Part shown: positions 1 through 11,929 of the stretch, piece after piece
How the letters are laid out: the number at the start of each line of letters is the position of its first letter
Numbering within the stretch: the stretch's first letter is position 1
Origin: Rhexocercosporidium sp. MPI-PUGE-AT-0058
Lineage: Eukaryota; Ascomycota; Leotiomycetes; Helotiales
Assembly (NCBI GenBank): GCA_020746875.1
Contig: JAGTJL010000003.1
Location: 806,001-870,000, forward strand
Length of the DNA: 64,000 nucleotides
Direction of reading: 5' to 3'
Notes under the pieces: model-generated
Databases searched by the model: none
The model's input: only the letters and a program-made list of their open reading frames with translations
Told to the model about the DNA's origin: nothing
Made by a program: the position numbers and the translations under genes

Positions 1-813
1 AAGGATTTGTATCTAAATTGTGTAATAAACAATGTCTTCGTTAGAAGAGCTCTCAATCTTGGTACTAGTAATTGAAAGCGGGATATGTTTGTCCGTGGCT
101 TTGGAAAATGTCGAGAACAGAGAATCGGTTGTTGCTTGTGCTGTTTAGATTTACCCCGCATTTCGCTTATTTATTTACTTAATTTCTCCCCATTTATTTT
201 TGATTTAATATTCAACTCTGTATAATCCAACTCACATCCTGTGAAAAAAATATACTCCTTCGATCTCCCCATAAACTTCTGCTCCAGGTCCGAAGATCTT
301 CTGCGCGAAAATATGAAGATCGGCAGGCCAATCACCATTTCCCAATTCAGCCTATATGCAGGAACAAGCGGCTTCTGCCATGACTCGGTACCCCGCCGAA
401 GATCTCCTCCCCCTGGACCCTGACGGATAAAGTAATCTTCCACCATACAATTGATTATTCCAACTACCACCTCGCTTTCTACTTAGTATCCGAATGACCA
501 GATGAGTATCCACGCACTCGGGTTCGCCCTGCATCAGGGACAAAACACAGAGTGCCGTCAAAAACCGACCCGTCTATTGCAGCGGACAAAAGGACAAAGG
601 CGTGGACTTGAATAGATTAGGAATGGATTTATCGTACCTGCATCTGGGTATATTAGGCTGAGAGTCTTCTGGACAAATGATTTTCAACCCCTCCTCTTTC
701 ATAGTATGGGGAACGATTTCGTGCGGAGTTGGGGGAGGTATATGAAGCTGGAGAGTTCCGGGTGCCACATGTTTGGGTTTCGCTACTGCTTTTGAATTCC
801 TTGGATATACAGG
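1..813. other. upstream gap, no gene supported
   Basis: Short open frames occur here on both strands, but none shows a family motif, a credible start with coding composition, or a splice pattern. The last few hundred bases presumably hold the promoter and 5' leader of the esterase gene that starts at 814. No promoter element could be assigned with confidence. Confidence 0.5.
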
Positions 814-2253
814 ATGTTGTTTTCGCAACTGTTTCGTGTGGTTATTCTGGCTGTCTTAGTTGGCAGCTCCAATGGCTCAATCCATAGGAGACATGATAAC
901 AAGCACTGGGTGGATACCTGGGTTAGCATGCCGCAGCTCACAGAGCCAGCTAATCTTCCTCCTGCACCATTCGTAAGTTTCCAATCCATTTTGAGGCATT
1001 CAATCCTCACACTTTGTTGCAGAACCAAACAGGAGCGGTTTTCGTGAACTCAACGATACGCCAAACACTACATATGTCCATCGGTGGACCCTCAATCCGA
1101 ATCCGCATCTCCAACGCCTTCGGACTCAGCGATCTACCCATCACAGCTGTAACAGTAGCTCTCCCTTTCAATGGCTCAGCAGGAGTTGCAGCCATCCAGC
1201 CCAATACCCTAAAGACTGTCACTTTCTCTGGAAGCAAGAGCTACACCATTCCAAATGGAGCTTTGGTCGTCTCGGATCCAATTGACTTCAAAGTCGAGGC
1301 GCAGAGTATGTTGACTGTGACGATTTATTTGGCGGATGGACAGAGGAGCGCTACCAATGCGATTACTGCACATCCGGGGAGTCGTACGGTCAGTTGGATG
1401 AGTATCGGGAACCAGGTCTCGGCCACCAACATTACGGATGCTAGTTCAGCCAATGTGGCGCACTGGTAAGAGAATATGTGACCTGTGAGTTTCAAAATGA
1501 GTTACTGATTCGGTTCATCAGGTACTTCTTGAGTGCAGTTGAGGTATACGTACCGCAAAGCTCACGAGCGTTTGTGATTGTTGGAGATAGTATCACCGAT
1601 GGACGGGGAAGTGACAACAACCAGAACAATCGGTTTGCCTCTCTGATTAACTTTCAGTGACTCTTCTAACAAATATCAGCTGGCCTGATCTCGTCCTCCG
1701 CAAAATGCAAACTCGCCACTCGACTTCCGACATCGCCGTTCTCAACCAAGCTGCTGGCGGAAACAGAATCTTATACGACGGTTTAGGTCCAAATGCCCTT
1801 TCTCGAATAGATCGAGATGTCCTCTCCCATTCCGGAATCGAATACGCCATGATATTCGAAGGAGTCAATGACATTGGAACTGGCGCCACAGACGCCGCAT
1901 CCCAGAAATTAATCGGAGACCGTCTCATTGCAGCATTCACTCAAATCGCCATCCGAATTAAAACGTTCGATATTCCTCTCTTTGCGGCGACGATCACGCC
2001 TTTCAGTGCGCCGGGGTATAACGTGACGAAGCAGACCTATAGTAACCCAGAGAGGGAAAAGACGAGACAGAGGGTAAATGAGTGGATAAGAAAGAGTGGG
2101 ACATTTGATGAGGTGCTGGATTTTGATAAGTGGTTGAGGAATGAGACGAATCCTAGTCAACTAGCTGAGGATTTGCAAGGAGGGGATTATTTGCATCCTA
2201 ATGGGAAGGGGTATCAGAGGATTGCAGAGTTGTTTCCTCTTGACATATTCTAG
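814..2253 (+). CDS. secreted SGNH/GDSL-type hydrolase (esterase/acylhydrolase)
   Basis: A four-exon gene encoding about 428 aa: exons 814-972, 1023-1465, 1522-1632 and 1680-2253. All junctions are GT..AG and keep phase. The N-terminus is a hydrophobic signal peptide (residues 1-22). Near residue 221 the motif VGDSITDG gives the nucleophile Ser224. GVND is the usual block III, and DYLHPNGKGY near the C-terminus supplies the Asp/His pair. These are the conserved blocks of the SGNH superfamily, which deacylates esters or polysaccharides outside the cell. The intron before RWPDLV falls just after the serine block. The beta-rich N-terminal ~200 residues precede the catalytic fold, as in many fungal homologues. 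Substrate cannot be read from sequence. Start chosen because it opens the signal peptide. Confidence 0.88.
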
Positions 2254-3489
2254 GCAGTTGGGAAATGTGAGTTGTGAGAGTTATGTTGGGGAAGGCGAAA
2301 AAAACAAAAGAGTATTTGGAAGACGAAAAGCATCGTGTTTTACGCACCCTCACGTCAGCGACCGAAAACATATACTCTCGATTTACATTTGATATTAATA
2401 CAAAGGAGAAAAAACATGGAGAAAGGCATAGGAGCCTTCCTAATCCTGTTAATTGAGTGCTTCTCCTTTTTGTTATTCCGTGGCATTTGGCTAAGCTTTT
2501 CCCTTGATCACCGATCAAAATTTGTTTGTAGTGTCCAGAAAATTCGCGAAACTAATCGACGAGGGAATGGGCGGAAATAAATCTTTCAATGGCGAATCTT
2601 GTTTGGAAAAGGCTGAAATACTACAGTTACAATCAAGACCCAAGTCATTATGACGCGATGAGGCTCCAGCCTGGTCTTACCCGCCCCCCCGCCCCCCCAC
2701 CCCCCACTAAGTATATTGTCAAGCAAGCGTTTTCAAACAACCAAGTAAATGATACAGAGGATACGTACTAATAAGTAACGCTTGAGGCGATTATAATTAA
2801 TCCCCGAGGAGGTGCAAGCGAAAAAGGCAATATACGGATTAGTGAGTACAGAACCCCCTTTAAATTAGTTAAGGGATATAGGGATATAACATAAGATAAA
2901 AGTGATTAAGAAACAAGAATTACGAGAAAAGATGACTCTAAGCTAGGAAGGAAAATTAAAAGGATAGCATGTTTTGATGCTTATCTTACTCATTATTTAT
3001 CTACCGATTTTGGCATCGCTTTTCATATTGGTCTAGGTGTCAGGATGGTCCTCCCAGGCTGGTCTAAAAGCTCAACTTCTATTGTTGACTATCCTAAGCC
3101 CAGGTGTAGATAATTCACGCTGATGTCGTTTGTATAGCAGAAGGCAAATATGGGGAGGGACATTTGCTCTGGAGAAAGACTGTGTCGGTTGGCTCTTCCC
3201 TTTCGTCGATTGGGTCACAATCTTGTGGAGATAAGACATACTGCTGAATAAAATTCTACTTTTGTTCACATTTATGCCGGAGTTGTTGCTCCTTTGAAGT
3301 CCTTTATTGATGGATGATGTTTGAACAATTTTTTGTTAAACAGGAGCTTCGGCCATTACAGCTCAGAAAATCAGCAGGCGTCGACCCAGTTCAGCCGTAT
3401 GAATGAGAAGTATAGCATCAAGCCACATTATACATCTCCTAGTAAATACAATCTATCAACCCTTTCCCATCCCCACCGTCAAGTTTTGT
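2254..3489. other. intergenic, with a C-rich tract
   Basis: No gene is supported. Positions 2681-2706 are almost pure C with single G and A interruptions. Such a tract is hard to sequence and could form an i-motif or G-quadruplex in vitro; no function is claimed. The rest is AT-rich with only short open frames. Confidence 0.45.
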
Positions 3490-4131
3490 TCAAGAAAGTT
3501 GTCCCCTCACCGCGCCCGCCAAGGCCAAACTGCTATGCGTGTCCGCCATAAAAGCAGCGGGATTCGCCTCGATCCTCTCAACATGAAATCCCTCCCCAGA
3601 ATCAACACCCTCAACCATTACACCTGTCAAAAACGGACCCTTCAAACACCCAACACTATTCCTCACAGCCAGATCCCCATTCACAGGCTCAGGGTTCGGG
3701 AATGCAATCCTCGGCGGCCCAGATGCACCAAGTGCCGCTTCGTGGATATGCGTTGCTGTTGTTGCTGGCGAGGAAAACTCTCCTTGGAAGTTGTGTAAGG
3801 TGATGTTGTAGCAGATCATGTTGAGGGCGCTATGGATGCCAAAGTTGAAGCTACCAGAAGCGCCCGCGAGACCGCCAGTGGCTTCGGTGCCGTTGACGAC
3901 GGCTTCGGGGAGCGCTTGGATGAACTGTGTTGAGCTGAAGGCGAAGAGTTGTTGAGCTCCAAGGGCGGAGGACCCGAGGGGTTGTTGCCCGCCGAGGTTG
4001 ATGTTGAGGGTTAGAGCAAGACCGCTGCTGCCGGTGTCGATGTTTAGAGGTGCGGCGGAGACGTATGAGAGAGGGGTGATGAAGGTGCTGAGCGCCAGGC
4101 TAGCGATGGTGGAAAGTGATGTTGGCTTCAT
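3490..4131 (-). CDS. secreted CHRD-domain protein
   Basis: A single-exon gene of 213 aa starting at the ATG complementary to 4129-4131. Residues 1-27 form a signal peptide ending near VSAAP. The body carries features of the CHRD (chordin) domain: a FxFxIHxALN-type strand, then THIHEAALGASGPP, GDLAVRNSVGC and a C-terminal AGAVRGQL. The His-x-His and G-P-P element are the most conserved part of the family. Fungal CHRD proteins are secreted or wall-associated and their biochemical role is not established. Three Asn-X-Ser/Thr-type sites are visible. The gene stands alone, with long non-coding flanks. Confidence 0.82.
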   Translation of the reverse strand: MKPTSLSTIASLALSTFITPLSYVSAAPLNIDTGSSGLALTLNINLGGQQPLGSSALGAQQLFAFSSTQFIQALPEAVVNGTEATGGLAGASGSFNFGIHSALNMICYNITLHNFQGEFSSPATTATHIHEAALGASGPPRIAFPNPEPVNGDLAVRNSVGCLKGPFLTGVMVEGVDSGEGFHVERIEANPAAFMADTHSSLALAGAVRGQLS

Positions 4132-6029
4132 GATGGTGGATTATGTATTAATGGTCCTTGTAGATCGAAATGAGAGTGATGGATGCCGAAAGTACTTGAA
4201 AAGAACGTTGCGAAGTGAAATGAAATGAAGGAAGGCAGAAAACGACTGACTGTTCAACAGTATGACTGAATCAAGTGACTAAGGGAAAATAGCATTCCCT
4301 CTCCGTACCTTTATATCATCCCGAGTCCAACACACCGATACCGGATGCCAGAATGCTTGGTTGAGCTACCCAAGGCTTGGTACAAACTGGGAGTTACATT
4401 CCCGGGCTCCTTCACCCCACGAGCCACGTCCCGAGGACACTAGCAGTAGGAAAATAAGACGAACACACCTTATTTCAACCCTTACCAAGAGTTATATAAG
4501 CTTGGTATTCCTGCTGATGGTAGACCACGGGCGTGGCCGAGCAGTCAGCACACCGTGCCAAGGTATTTGGCAGTTACAACACCCTGAGGCGCGTGTGCTC
4601 GGAAACTGAGCAGTCCAGGATGGGGTTGGTAAGCGAGCTCGGGCGGCAGTTGTAGGGGCCTCTGTAACATTGGCAGTGTCTCATTGACCTTGGCCAATGC
4701 TTTACGCGAGAACAGTGAAATTAGGTGGAACATAAAATCTTAAGTTGCGTGAAGCTATCGTTCGCTCAAATAACCTCATGACGGCTGTACTCAACTGAGC
4801 TGACTTGCCCCAAACATCATCGGCAATAACTCTCACCAAAGACTGCTTGATTCTCCTATCAACCTCCTCGAATAAGTTTCGTTCCTCGTAACACCATACA
4901 AGTAATCGAAAATCATAGAATTATAGATGATTATTGTAATTTACGGAACGCAGGATACCATTAAGAATTTTAAAAGAAAACCGCAAGTATAAGGCAAAGA
5001 AGGCAAAACTAATGAAAGATAGTAAGCAATACAAGAATGCGTGAGATAATTATAGCGGTCCTAAGGAAGAGTAAATAGGGGAGGTTCACAAGGTAGAGTA
5101 GGCTTGCCGCTTGCGCTGAGGGGTATGAATCCTGGGGTGGATGCAACGTGACCGAAAAAATTGTAATGTAGGGAAGTGGGATGGAATGGAAAGAAGTAGT
5201 GTATACCTTGATTCAAGATAGCAAACGTATGATTGGGGTTGTACAGACGGTTTTGAGGCGTAGAAGGAGTCTTATGGTTGGATGATCGAGGACCTCCCAT
5301 TAAATAACACGAGATTTTCCTTCTTCTGTTGTCCGAGATCCTTAATGTCTTCAATGGTTCCTGTTCTCTTCGCGCTCTCAGGCTTTCCGTCCAAGTAAAA
5401 AACAGTTGCATTGTTTTGCGTAGGAATGGCATCCTTGCGAAGTTAGACTCCAACCTTTTGGAAGCCTTTAACTTTGCACTAATTAGCCTTCTGTCCGCCG
5501 GGTGCTATCATCTCCTTTGATACCTAACTGGTCTTAATTTTAACTTCAAGCAGGTTCTGTAGGTGTCAAACCTCGTCCGTTCGTGATACCAATCAGCGCG
5601 ACATAATACATATTTCCTGGTTGGCAATCATCAATGAATTAGGATACACCTGTATGCTTATTATGGCAGCGCCGACAAGGTCAAGATTCCAATGACGTTG
5701 CCGGTCATCGAGAGTGGGGTATCAACACAGGACAGCTTTTCTTGACAGGAGACGCAAGCTAGTACAAGCATAATACCGAGCAAGAATTAAAAATATTCCG
5801 CAAAGACAGAAAATATGCAAGTAGATCTATGGGAAAAGAAAGTTGACGCTGGGTAACGCTGAACGCTTGCAAGATAAGAAGCATGTTTTGTATCCTTTAT
5901 CTGCAAGATTGCACCTGTGAATGGTCGTAGCTTGTTAGCACTGCCTCACGGTCAGGAAGGGCGATGCTGCTGAACATTGGAGGGTAGACGCTAAGATCGA
6001 AAAGTGCACCCCCCTCCCCCCGAGGTTTA
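4132..6029. other. long intergenic region
   Basis: No coding segment with recognisable motifs was found on either strand. The part next to 4131 is the CHRD promoter side. Several open frames near 5.1-5.5 kb have biased, low-information translations and look accidental. No clear terminal inverted repeats, tRNA or transposase remnants were seen. Confidence 0.45.
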
Positions 6030-6698
6030 AGTCTTTGAGGCGGTGCGTCGCAGGCAAGGAGACGAAATTAGACCAAATTCACAGAACATTCATGAGACGT
6101 CTCCGATGGGCTCATACTTCTGAAGGAGGCGCTGGAGCTCTACTACCAGTGAGAAGAAGTGAGTGCAGACAGCTGCCTATCATCAGTATGTCCGTTTTCG
6201 CTGAAAAAGGCGATCTTGATTTAGAGTAGGATATAAAACTCCCATCAGAAAAAATCCCTTCTCCTTCGCAGGAGCAATCATCCCCGTCACCTCCTTCTCA
6301 TTTATTGTCATAGCTTTCTCGCACAGCACATGTTTCCCCGCCGCGATAGCAGCTAAACACGACTCTTTATGCAAGACGTGCTGTGTCCCGATATACAAAA
6401 CATCGACATTGGGATCATTATACATGGACTTATAATCTCTGTATATGGTAGGTCTGGGTTGGCCTGAAGTAAAGATCGAGTTGACCAACTGGCACTCCTT
6501 GGCTTCCGAGGATGTCCAGAGAGCGGTGATCAAGTGTTGAACAGGTGCTGTGGTTTGGGAGAGAACGAGGTCTCCTACTAAGTTTGTAGAGGGCCAACCC
6601 CCGATATTCTGTTAGTTGGTGGTTTCTTTATTTAGAAGTTAGAGGAGAATGAGAACCGAGGATTCCCCACTGAGAGTGGGGCCTGGGTGTGAAGTCAT
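6030..6698 (-). pseudogene. decayed Gfo/Idh/MocA dehydrogenase (dihydrodiol dehydrogenase-like)
   Basis: Reading down from 6698, an ATG-led piece gives HPGPT then, one base out of frame, WGILG; a GT..CTAACAG intron leads to NIGGWPSTNLVGD. The long middle part (about 6606-6240) contains YNDPNVDVLYIGTQH, HKESCLAAIAAGKHVLCEKA and AKEKGFFLM. These are the cofactor-domain and EKP-like (here EKA) blocks of dimeric dihydrodiol/D-xylose dehydrogenases. After a disrupted stretch the homologous frame resumes near 6165 as FFSLVVELQRLL, EPIGDV, then a TGA at 6092-6090, then MFCEFG. The exon-1 frame break, the in-frame stop and the missing C-terminal half make this a relic rather than a gene. Known family members reduce or oxidise sugars with NADP. 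Confidence 0.72.
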
Positions 6699-7679
6699 AT
6701 TTACTTGTGGATTCAAGTCTGCATTCAGACTAGTCCCTGATACTTCATTCAGTAAAGAGTTACCCCAACGTCATCAATGATAGAATGTTCGTTTGTGACC
6801 ATAAATCAACAGAACAGTGGGATAAGAGATTCCAAAAAGTATTCAGGCTAATCTCAAGTCAGGATCAGAGTCATGTGATAACCGTTCCAGTTTTGCATTT
6901 AGAACTGGGCGAGTTTGCTGTTGTAGTTCTTTTGCCATCCAAAGGGAATAAAATCCAAATTTCCACTAATTATGACACGCAGACTTTGATTAGCTGTCCA
7001 GTCTTCAAAGTAAACAAGCCCCGAATTGACACTCGCTTAATCCCCGTTGTCAAAAGTGGGGGCTGAGCGGCAAAGAGCGGGGTACAACAATGAAAACTTT
7101 TCGACATCACTACCACGTTGATAGGACCAGATAGTGAAAAGTTGTCCAAAACGAGCTAGCTTCTGTGGTGTAAGTACCTGTCTTCGAAGTTCACAAAAGT
7201 CATTCAACTAACGAGTTCGCAGCCAATGGTTAGGATTCCACGTAAGGATCTCTCCCTCTTCAACACTCAAGTACGATGTCCTAACAAGCAAATAGCCTTC
7301 CAGACTCCATGTCAAGCAAGGTGGAGGTTCGTGTTCGATTCACGGCAGTTGCAACATTACCTTTTGACCTGTTATTCTTTTTTGAAGAGCGTGAAAGTGG
7401 AGATAACTCTTCCTCCCGAGGCTGGGAGGAGCTACCTTTCTTGGACTCTTGGTCTTTTGCCATCTCTATCCCCCCTTCTGGATCTTTTGAGTAGTTGAAA
7501 TAGCTGCCATAAGATCTAGGTCTTGATCGCTTATTTCTGTCTTTTTATTATTCACGAGGCACTCATCTAATATGCGGCGGACACATCGGGCCAGAATTTG
7601 GTGGGAAGAGTGGAATATAACAAGGTCTGATAAAAATGGCTTGGTATATTAATGATACAGAAGAAATTGAAGTAGAAGA
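6699..7679. other. intergenic
   Basis: Nothing coding could be supported. A GTTCGATTC string near 7335 resembles a tRNA B-box, but no tRNA fold surrounds it. The right end is the 3' flank of the amidohydrolase. Confidence 0.45.
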
Positions 7680-9073
7680 TCAAGGCTTCGTCTCGAAATC
7701 CAACCTTGCAGCATCAGCCAGTTTCAAGTCAGTCAGCACCCTGTAACCCAAGACAGCCATTCCTTTTGCACATCGAATAGCCGATTCGTGAGCAGCGTCA
7801 GTACCGGCAGCTGCGGCGAATGATGGATTGTGCCCAGTTACGCCGCCAGGAGCAGAAATGGCGAAACTCCCGTGGAAACTCGGAACAGCATACGATACGT
7901 TGCCTGCAGAAGTCAGTAATATAATTGGGAAGTGGTGATGGACATACCCATATCTGTCGAGGCTGTCGCGGAAATGTCTTGTTTGAACTCAATCTGCTCG
8001 CCCAGGTCTGCCATGTCTTCCACATATTGTCTGGAAAGCGCATCGTTTGCCCGCAAATCCATATATGTTGGGGCACTGAAAGATTGTAAGCCATTGTAGA
8101 TGAGGAAATGCAGTAGAACGTACTATTTGTAGCTCACAGAACAACCGGTAGCAAGGCCAGCCGCTTCAAAACAAAGCTTCACCCTCGCCAACAGCTCATT
8201 CGCCCTTTCGATGGTAGGACTTCGAACATTGAAGTTCATTATTGTGAACTCTGTGATGACATTGGGAACAGTTCCACCCTGCTCAATGACACCATGTATT
8301 CTCTCGTCGGGCCGGATTTGTTGCCTCAACATGGAGATACTCGTGTACGCCGACACGGCAGCATCCAACGCATTCAGGCCGTTGTGAGGTTCGGCTCCAG
8401 CATGTGCGGGCTTTCCCCGGAACTCAATTCGCAGCTTATGACTGGCAATGAGCTTGAATCCCGCAAGACCCGTGTGCCCGTCCTTGTATGTATGCGAAGC
8501 CATTGGATGCGCCATAATCGCAGCGGCAATGTTGTCCTTGAAAGCGCCAGCTTCGAGAAGCTTAACCTTCCCTCCTCCACCTTCTTCAGCTGGTGTCCCC
8601 AGTATTCGGACTCGGCCTGCAATACCCAAATTCAATAGAGTTTTCGAAAGTCCAAGAAACGCAGCGATCGAAGATGTAGCGATCAAGTTGTGCCCACAAG
8701 CGTGGCCGATATTTGGGAGAGCATCATATTCCGCACACAGGACAACCAATCTCCCACCGGTACCACACTCTGCCTCGAAAGAGGTCTCCAGTCCATATGC
8801 ATGTTCCTTGACTGTGTAATCGTGTTTCTTGAGGAAGTTGGTGAGGGTTTCGTAGGCAATGAATTCTTGATATCCCAGTTCGGGATTGTCGTGGATGTGT
8901 CGATTCAGCTCTCGAAGCTCCACGCCGCTCTGATCGATTGCTCCATAAATGGCAGATCGTACATCCGCAATACTGTGAACATTCCAGGTGTTCGAAGAGC
9001 GTAAGTCGAGAGCCAAGTCGCCATTGTAAGTCGAAGGGTCGCAGAGTACAGAAACTTTTTGTACGGATGTCAT
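7680..9073 (-). CDS. M20-family amidohydrolase/peptidase (M20D, ACY1L2-like)
   Basis: A three-exon gene, about 433 aa: exons 9073-8124, 8075-7948 and 7903-7680, all GT..AG with consistent phase. The open frame extends further 5' only through a TTG; the first ATG is at 9073-9071. Metal-site and family motifs are present: HDNPELGYQE, LCAEYDALPNIGHACGHN (metal-binding His/Asp region), GTPAEEGGGGK (Glu pair), a dimerisation-domain block FRGKPAHAGAEPH, and a distal SFHGSFAI His. This set is typical of zinc-dependent M20D amidohydrolases that cleave N-acyl amino acids, dipeptides or related amides in the cytosol; no signal peptide is seen. It is divergent from the Zn2Cys6 regulator at 9705 and close to a Dal5-type permease, suggesting a small uptake-and-hydrolysis cluster. 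Substrate is inference only. Confidence 0.88.
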
Positions 9074-9704
9074 GATGGCTGCCAAGTTGATAGTATTTGT
9101 GCCGAGCCTCTGGCAGCAGCAAGCTGGCTATATAAGCACATTTTGTCCCGCATTGAAGGCATTCCGCGGCCAGAACAAAGATTATCCTGTTCAATGTGCG
9201 TTCGTTGATTCTTGGAGCTGCTCGGCAATCTTTGAGGTCTCCAAAGAGCCGACGAAGCTAAGCCTAATTAGGAGCGCGAATAGCTGTGAATAACTGCACA
9301 GCTTCAACCATACAACCTCTTCTCCACAAGCCACCAGCGTCTGCAGCTTATCCCTTTAGCAGCTCTTACCACTGAGGCTCTCCCGATCCCCAGTGCCGGT
9401 GGAGAGCGCATATCGAGTTATTGAGTACTATTCGTCGAAGGTGGCTCAAAAGTGGGATTCCCAAACTAGCAATATGCACATCAGGACACTTCAAGACCGG
9501 CTTGGTACTTTCATAATTATCGGCTAGAAGTCATTGGCCTACTTCACTCCGCACAAGACACTTTTGATCCTCTTCTTCCCTCGCCCTCTTGAAGATACGC
9601 GAGCAGACGGTGTCTCATCGACTACTTCGAGTACATAGAGTACCTGGCTTGTCTTGCCGGCTACTGATCATTTGAACAGGCATTCCCTCATCGAGCCTGG
9701 CATT
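9074..9704. promoter_or_regulatory. divergent promoter region between amidohydrolase and regulator
   Basis: This 631 bp spacer separates the start of the amidohydrolase (minus strand) from the Zn2Cys6 gene (plus strand) and must hold both promoters. A CGATAA-type GATA motif lies on the reverse strand near 9512. GATA motifs are common by chance, so nitrogen control is only a suggestion. Confidence 0.45.
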
Positions 9705-11441
9705 ATGGAATTCCCAATAAATGCACATGGTTTTCCTAACGAATCAAGTACCTCTCTAGAGCTGTGCTATGTGGGTGGGAATAGACATGCCCCGAGATCT
9801 AAGGCGGGCTGCTGGACCTGTCGCGAGAAAAAAGTCAAATGCGATGAAATAAGGCCCTCGTGCTCACGCTGTGTCCGCTTGTCAAGATATTGCGACTATT
9901 TTCCGAGGCAAAGAAAGAAATGCGGCCCAAGGAGGCCGAGAATTGGGAGCCGAAGTTATCCAAGGCCTTCCACAGAGCCGGATGACGGCAGCCCAGGCAA
10001 CTCCATTTCTTCGACGACAATTACAGTAACCTCACCACAAATCCCATCACTTTTGCCGCCCCCCGCAATTTCTGCAGCTTGTTCTCTAGTTTTATCGTCA
10101 AAAGACCATGAATCCATTGAACACTTTCGGACCTCTTTTGCTGTTCGTCAGCACACCAAGAATCCGAAATACTCAGTTCTCTCCATCATTTTTCGTCTTG
10201 CTGAGTCCAATGCTATGGTCATGCATATGGTGACGGCAATTTCTGGACAAGAAATTGCCTATTTGGAAAGCTTTGGGAATGGCCGTGTTCTTCATAGCAG
10301 TCGTCCAGCTGAGCACTATGGAGATGCAATGCGGATCTTGGCAGAAACATTCAAGGACAACAAAGCAAGCTCTGATATGGATTCCATCTTAGCTACTCTC
10401 TGGCTCATGATGCAGTATGAGCAAAGATTCGGAGATGGCTATGGAATGGGATTGAAGAGTCATTTGAGCGGCCTCGCTGCTGTCCTGAATACCAAGTACG
10501 CCTCACTGGCCGACCTCCTCGAAGCAGGAAGAGGGTTACCCTCAGCTTCGCTGGGAGCGGAAAGCCTCACAACCTCTCCGTACAATATCGAATCCGCACC
10601 CTTGTCAACCTTTGCGACCCGTATGCTCGTCTGGTTTGCGAACTTTGATGCAAGCGCTGCAACCTATGGACTGGGAGGTCAGGTGAATAGCTCACTCACT
10701 CAACTCCTAAGCCAGGTTACATATGAGGACGAAGACAATCCAATCAAAGGTTATTTCAAGGTCCACCAACATTCCAATTCTCTTTTCCGAATCATTTGGG
10801 GGGAGGAATACCCGCAGCGTGAGCTACTTGACGATCTTGAGAATAGAGAAATATTTTATCTGCTTGGATCGTGTGGTCAGCTTCGATATATGGTGGCTGA
10901 TCTTGCAAAACTGTGGCATCATGATAGAAATAGGGCTGAGGAGCAGATAACCGCCGTGGAAAGAGCCATTCGACTGGTTGGGCGAAAGCATTCGGAGATT
11001 CTGAGAGTGGCAACAAGTCTAAGCTCGGAAGGGGACAATCAGAAAAGGCTGATATCAAACGTTCGTTATATCGTGCCCAACTTCCATGCTACCGTCCTCC
11101 AGTTCCTTCGGATCACAAGGTTTGACAAGTGCTTAGATGAGCGACAGAGATTGTCCCTTCGTGAGATCATGACACTTGCATTTAAGAGTTTTAAGCACGA
11201 AGGTGATACCGCTATGATGCGAATATCTTGGCCATTGTTCATGGCAGGACTTGAAACGGATGATCTGTTGCATAGAGAATGGATCTTTGATCGGTTCCGC
11301 AGTCTTGGGCGATTTGGAATGAACTTCAAAAGAGCTTTCCTATTACTAGAAGCAGTTGTGGACAAGCAAGATAGACTTGGCGAGCGTGTCAATATGTTGG
11401 ATCTTCTCGATTCAGGTTGCTATGAGAGCTTTGTGGTCTGA
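9705..11441 (+). CDS. Zn2Cys6 transcription factor with Fungal_trans_2-type body
   Basis: An intronless gene of 578 aa. The frame extends upstream to a TTG, but the first ATG is at 9705. The binuclear zinc cluster is complete: Cys36, 39, 46, 53, 56 and 63 (GCWTCREKKVKCDE..PSCSRCVRLSRYC). A basic linker (PRQRKKCGPRRPR) follows. The rest is an alpha-helical body; its C-terminal block around WPLFMAGLETDD and HREWIFDRF is typical of the Fungal_trans_2 domain, the arrangement found in acr-2-like regulators. It is a nuclear DNA-binding regulator by family. Its position between the amidohydrolase and the permease makes it the probable pathway-specific activator or repressor of those two genes; that is inference. 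Confidence 0.9.
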   Translation: MEFPINAHGFPNESSTSLELCYVGGNRHAPRSKAGCWTCREKKVKCDEIRPSCSRCVRLSRYCDYFPRQRKKCGPRRPRIGSRSYPRPSTEPDDGSPGNSISSTTITVTSPQIPSLLPPPAISAACSLVLSSKDHESIEHFRTSFAVRQHTKNPKYSVLSIIFRLAESNAMVMHMVTAISGQEIAYLESFGNGRVLHSSRPAEHYGDAMRILAETFKDNKASSDMDSILATLWLMMQYEQRFGDGYGMGLKSHLSGLAAVLNTKYASLADLLEAGRGLPSASLGAESLTTSPYNIESAPLSTFATRMLVWFANFDASAATYGLGGQVNSSLTQLLSQVTYEDEDNPIKGYFKVHQHSNSLFRIIWGEEYPQRELLDDLENREIFYLLGSCGQLRYMVADLAKLWHHDRNRAEEQITAVERAIRLVGRKHSEILRVATSLSSEGDNQKRLISNVRYIVPNFHATVLQFLRITRFDKCLDERQRLSLREIMTLAFKSFKHEGDTAMMRISWPLFMAGLETDDLLHREWIFDRFRSLGRFGMNFKRAFLLLEAVVDKQDRLGERVNMLDLLDSGCYESFVV

Positions 11442-11929
11442 TCGTCGCTCGCAATACCTGTTGAGCAACAAGGAGACCAATATACCGAAACGGTCCAGGG
11501 AAAATAGCCGGCGGGGAACAGTCGAGCATCCTATCAACTAAGCCCACGTCTTCTACTTCACAACGCTATCGAGCCCACGGTTTGAAATCTGGGGATGAGG
11601 CACAAGGAAACTGAATAGTCGGGGATGGCCCTGCCGTTGAGCCAGGGTCCTATTGGGCAATTGAGCTTCACCAGGAGGCGGTTTGGGGGGCGGGGGGCGG
11701 ATTGTTTCCGCTCGGCAATCTTGAGATAAGCGACGAACTTCGAGTATTCCTATCGACAATACACCAGCTTCAAGCCTCCTAGATTACGATTATATATTTC
11801 AATCCTGGGAGTTTAGAGGTATAAGACCGTGGGGAAAGCTCGAGAATATTTCAGTCTCCAACTAAGCACAACAACTGCTTTTCGATAAAACGATCCTCAA
11901 TCAATATAGAAGAGACAAAGAAGGAAGCC
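11442..11929. promoter_or_regulatory. permease upstream region with G-rich run and GATA motif
   Basis: The spacer between the regulator and the permease contains a G-rich run near 11680-11701 (repeated G blocks separated by single C), able in principle to form a G-quadruplex. An AGATAA motif sits at 11724-11729, about 200 bp before the permease ATG. GATA factors control nitrogen permeases such as Dal5 in fungi, so the site is plausible but untested. Confidence 0.4.

Noticed and set aside
2681..2706. C-rich tract as a possible regulatory or recombination element
   Set aside because: Only base composition supports it; no neighbouring signal or conservation can be seen here.
7310..7345. GTTCGATTC string resembling a tRNA B-box
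   Set aside because: No cloverleaf, A-box or acceptor stem could be built around it.
8294..9004. Plus-strand and alternative-frame ORFs over the amidohydrolase
   Set aside because: They are shadows of the M20 gene, whose metal-site motifs lie on the minus strand.
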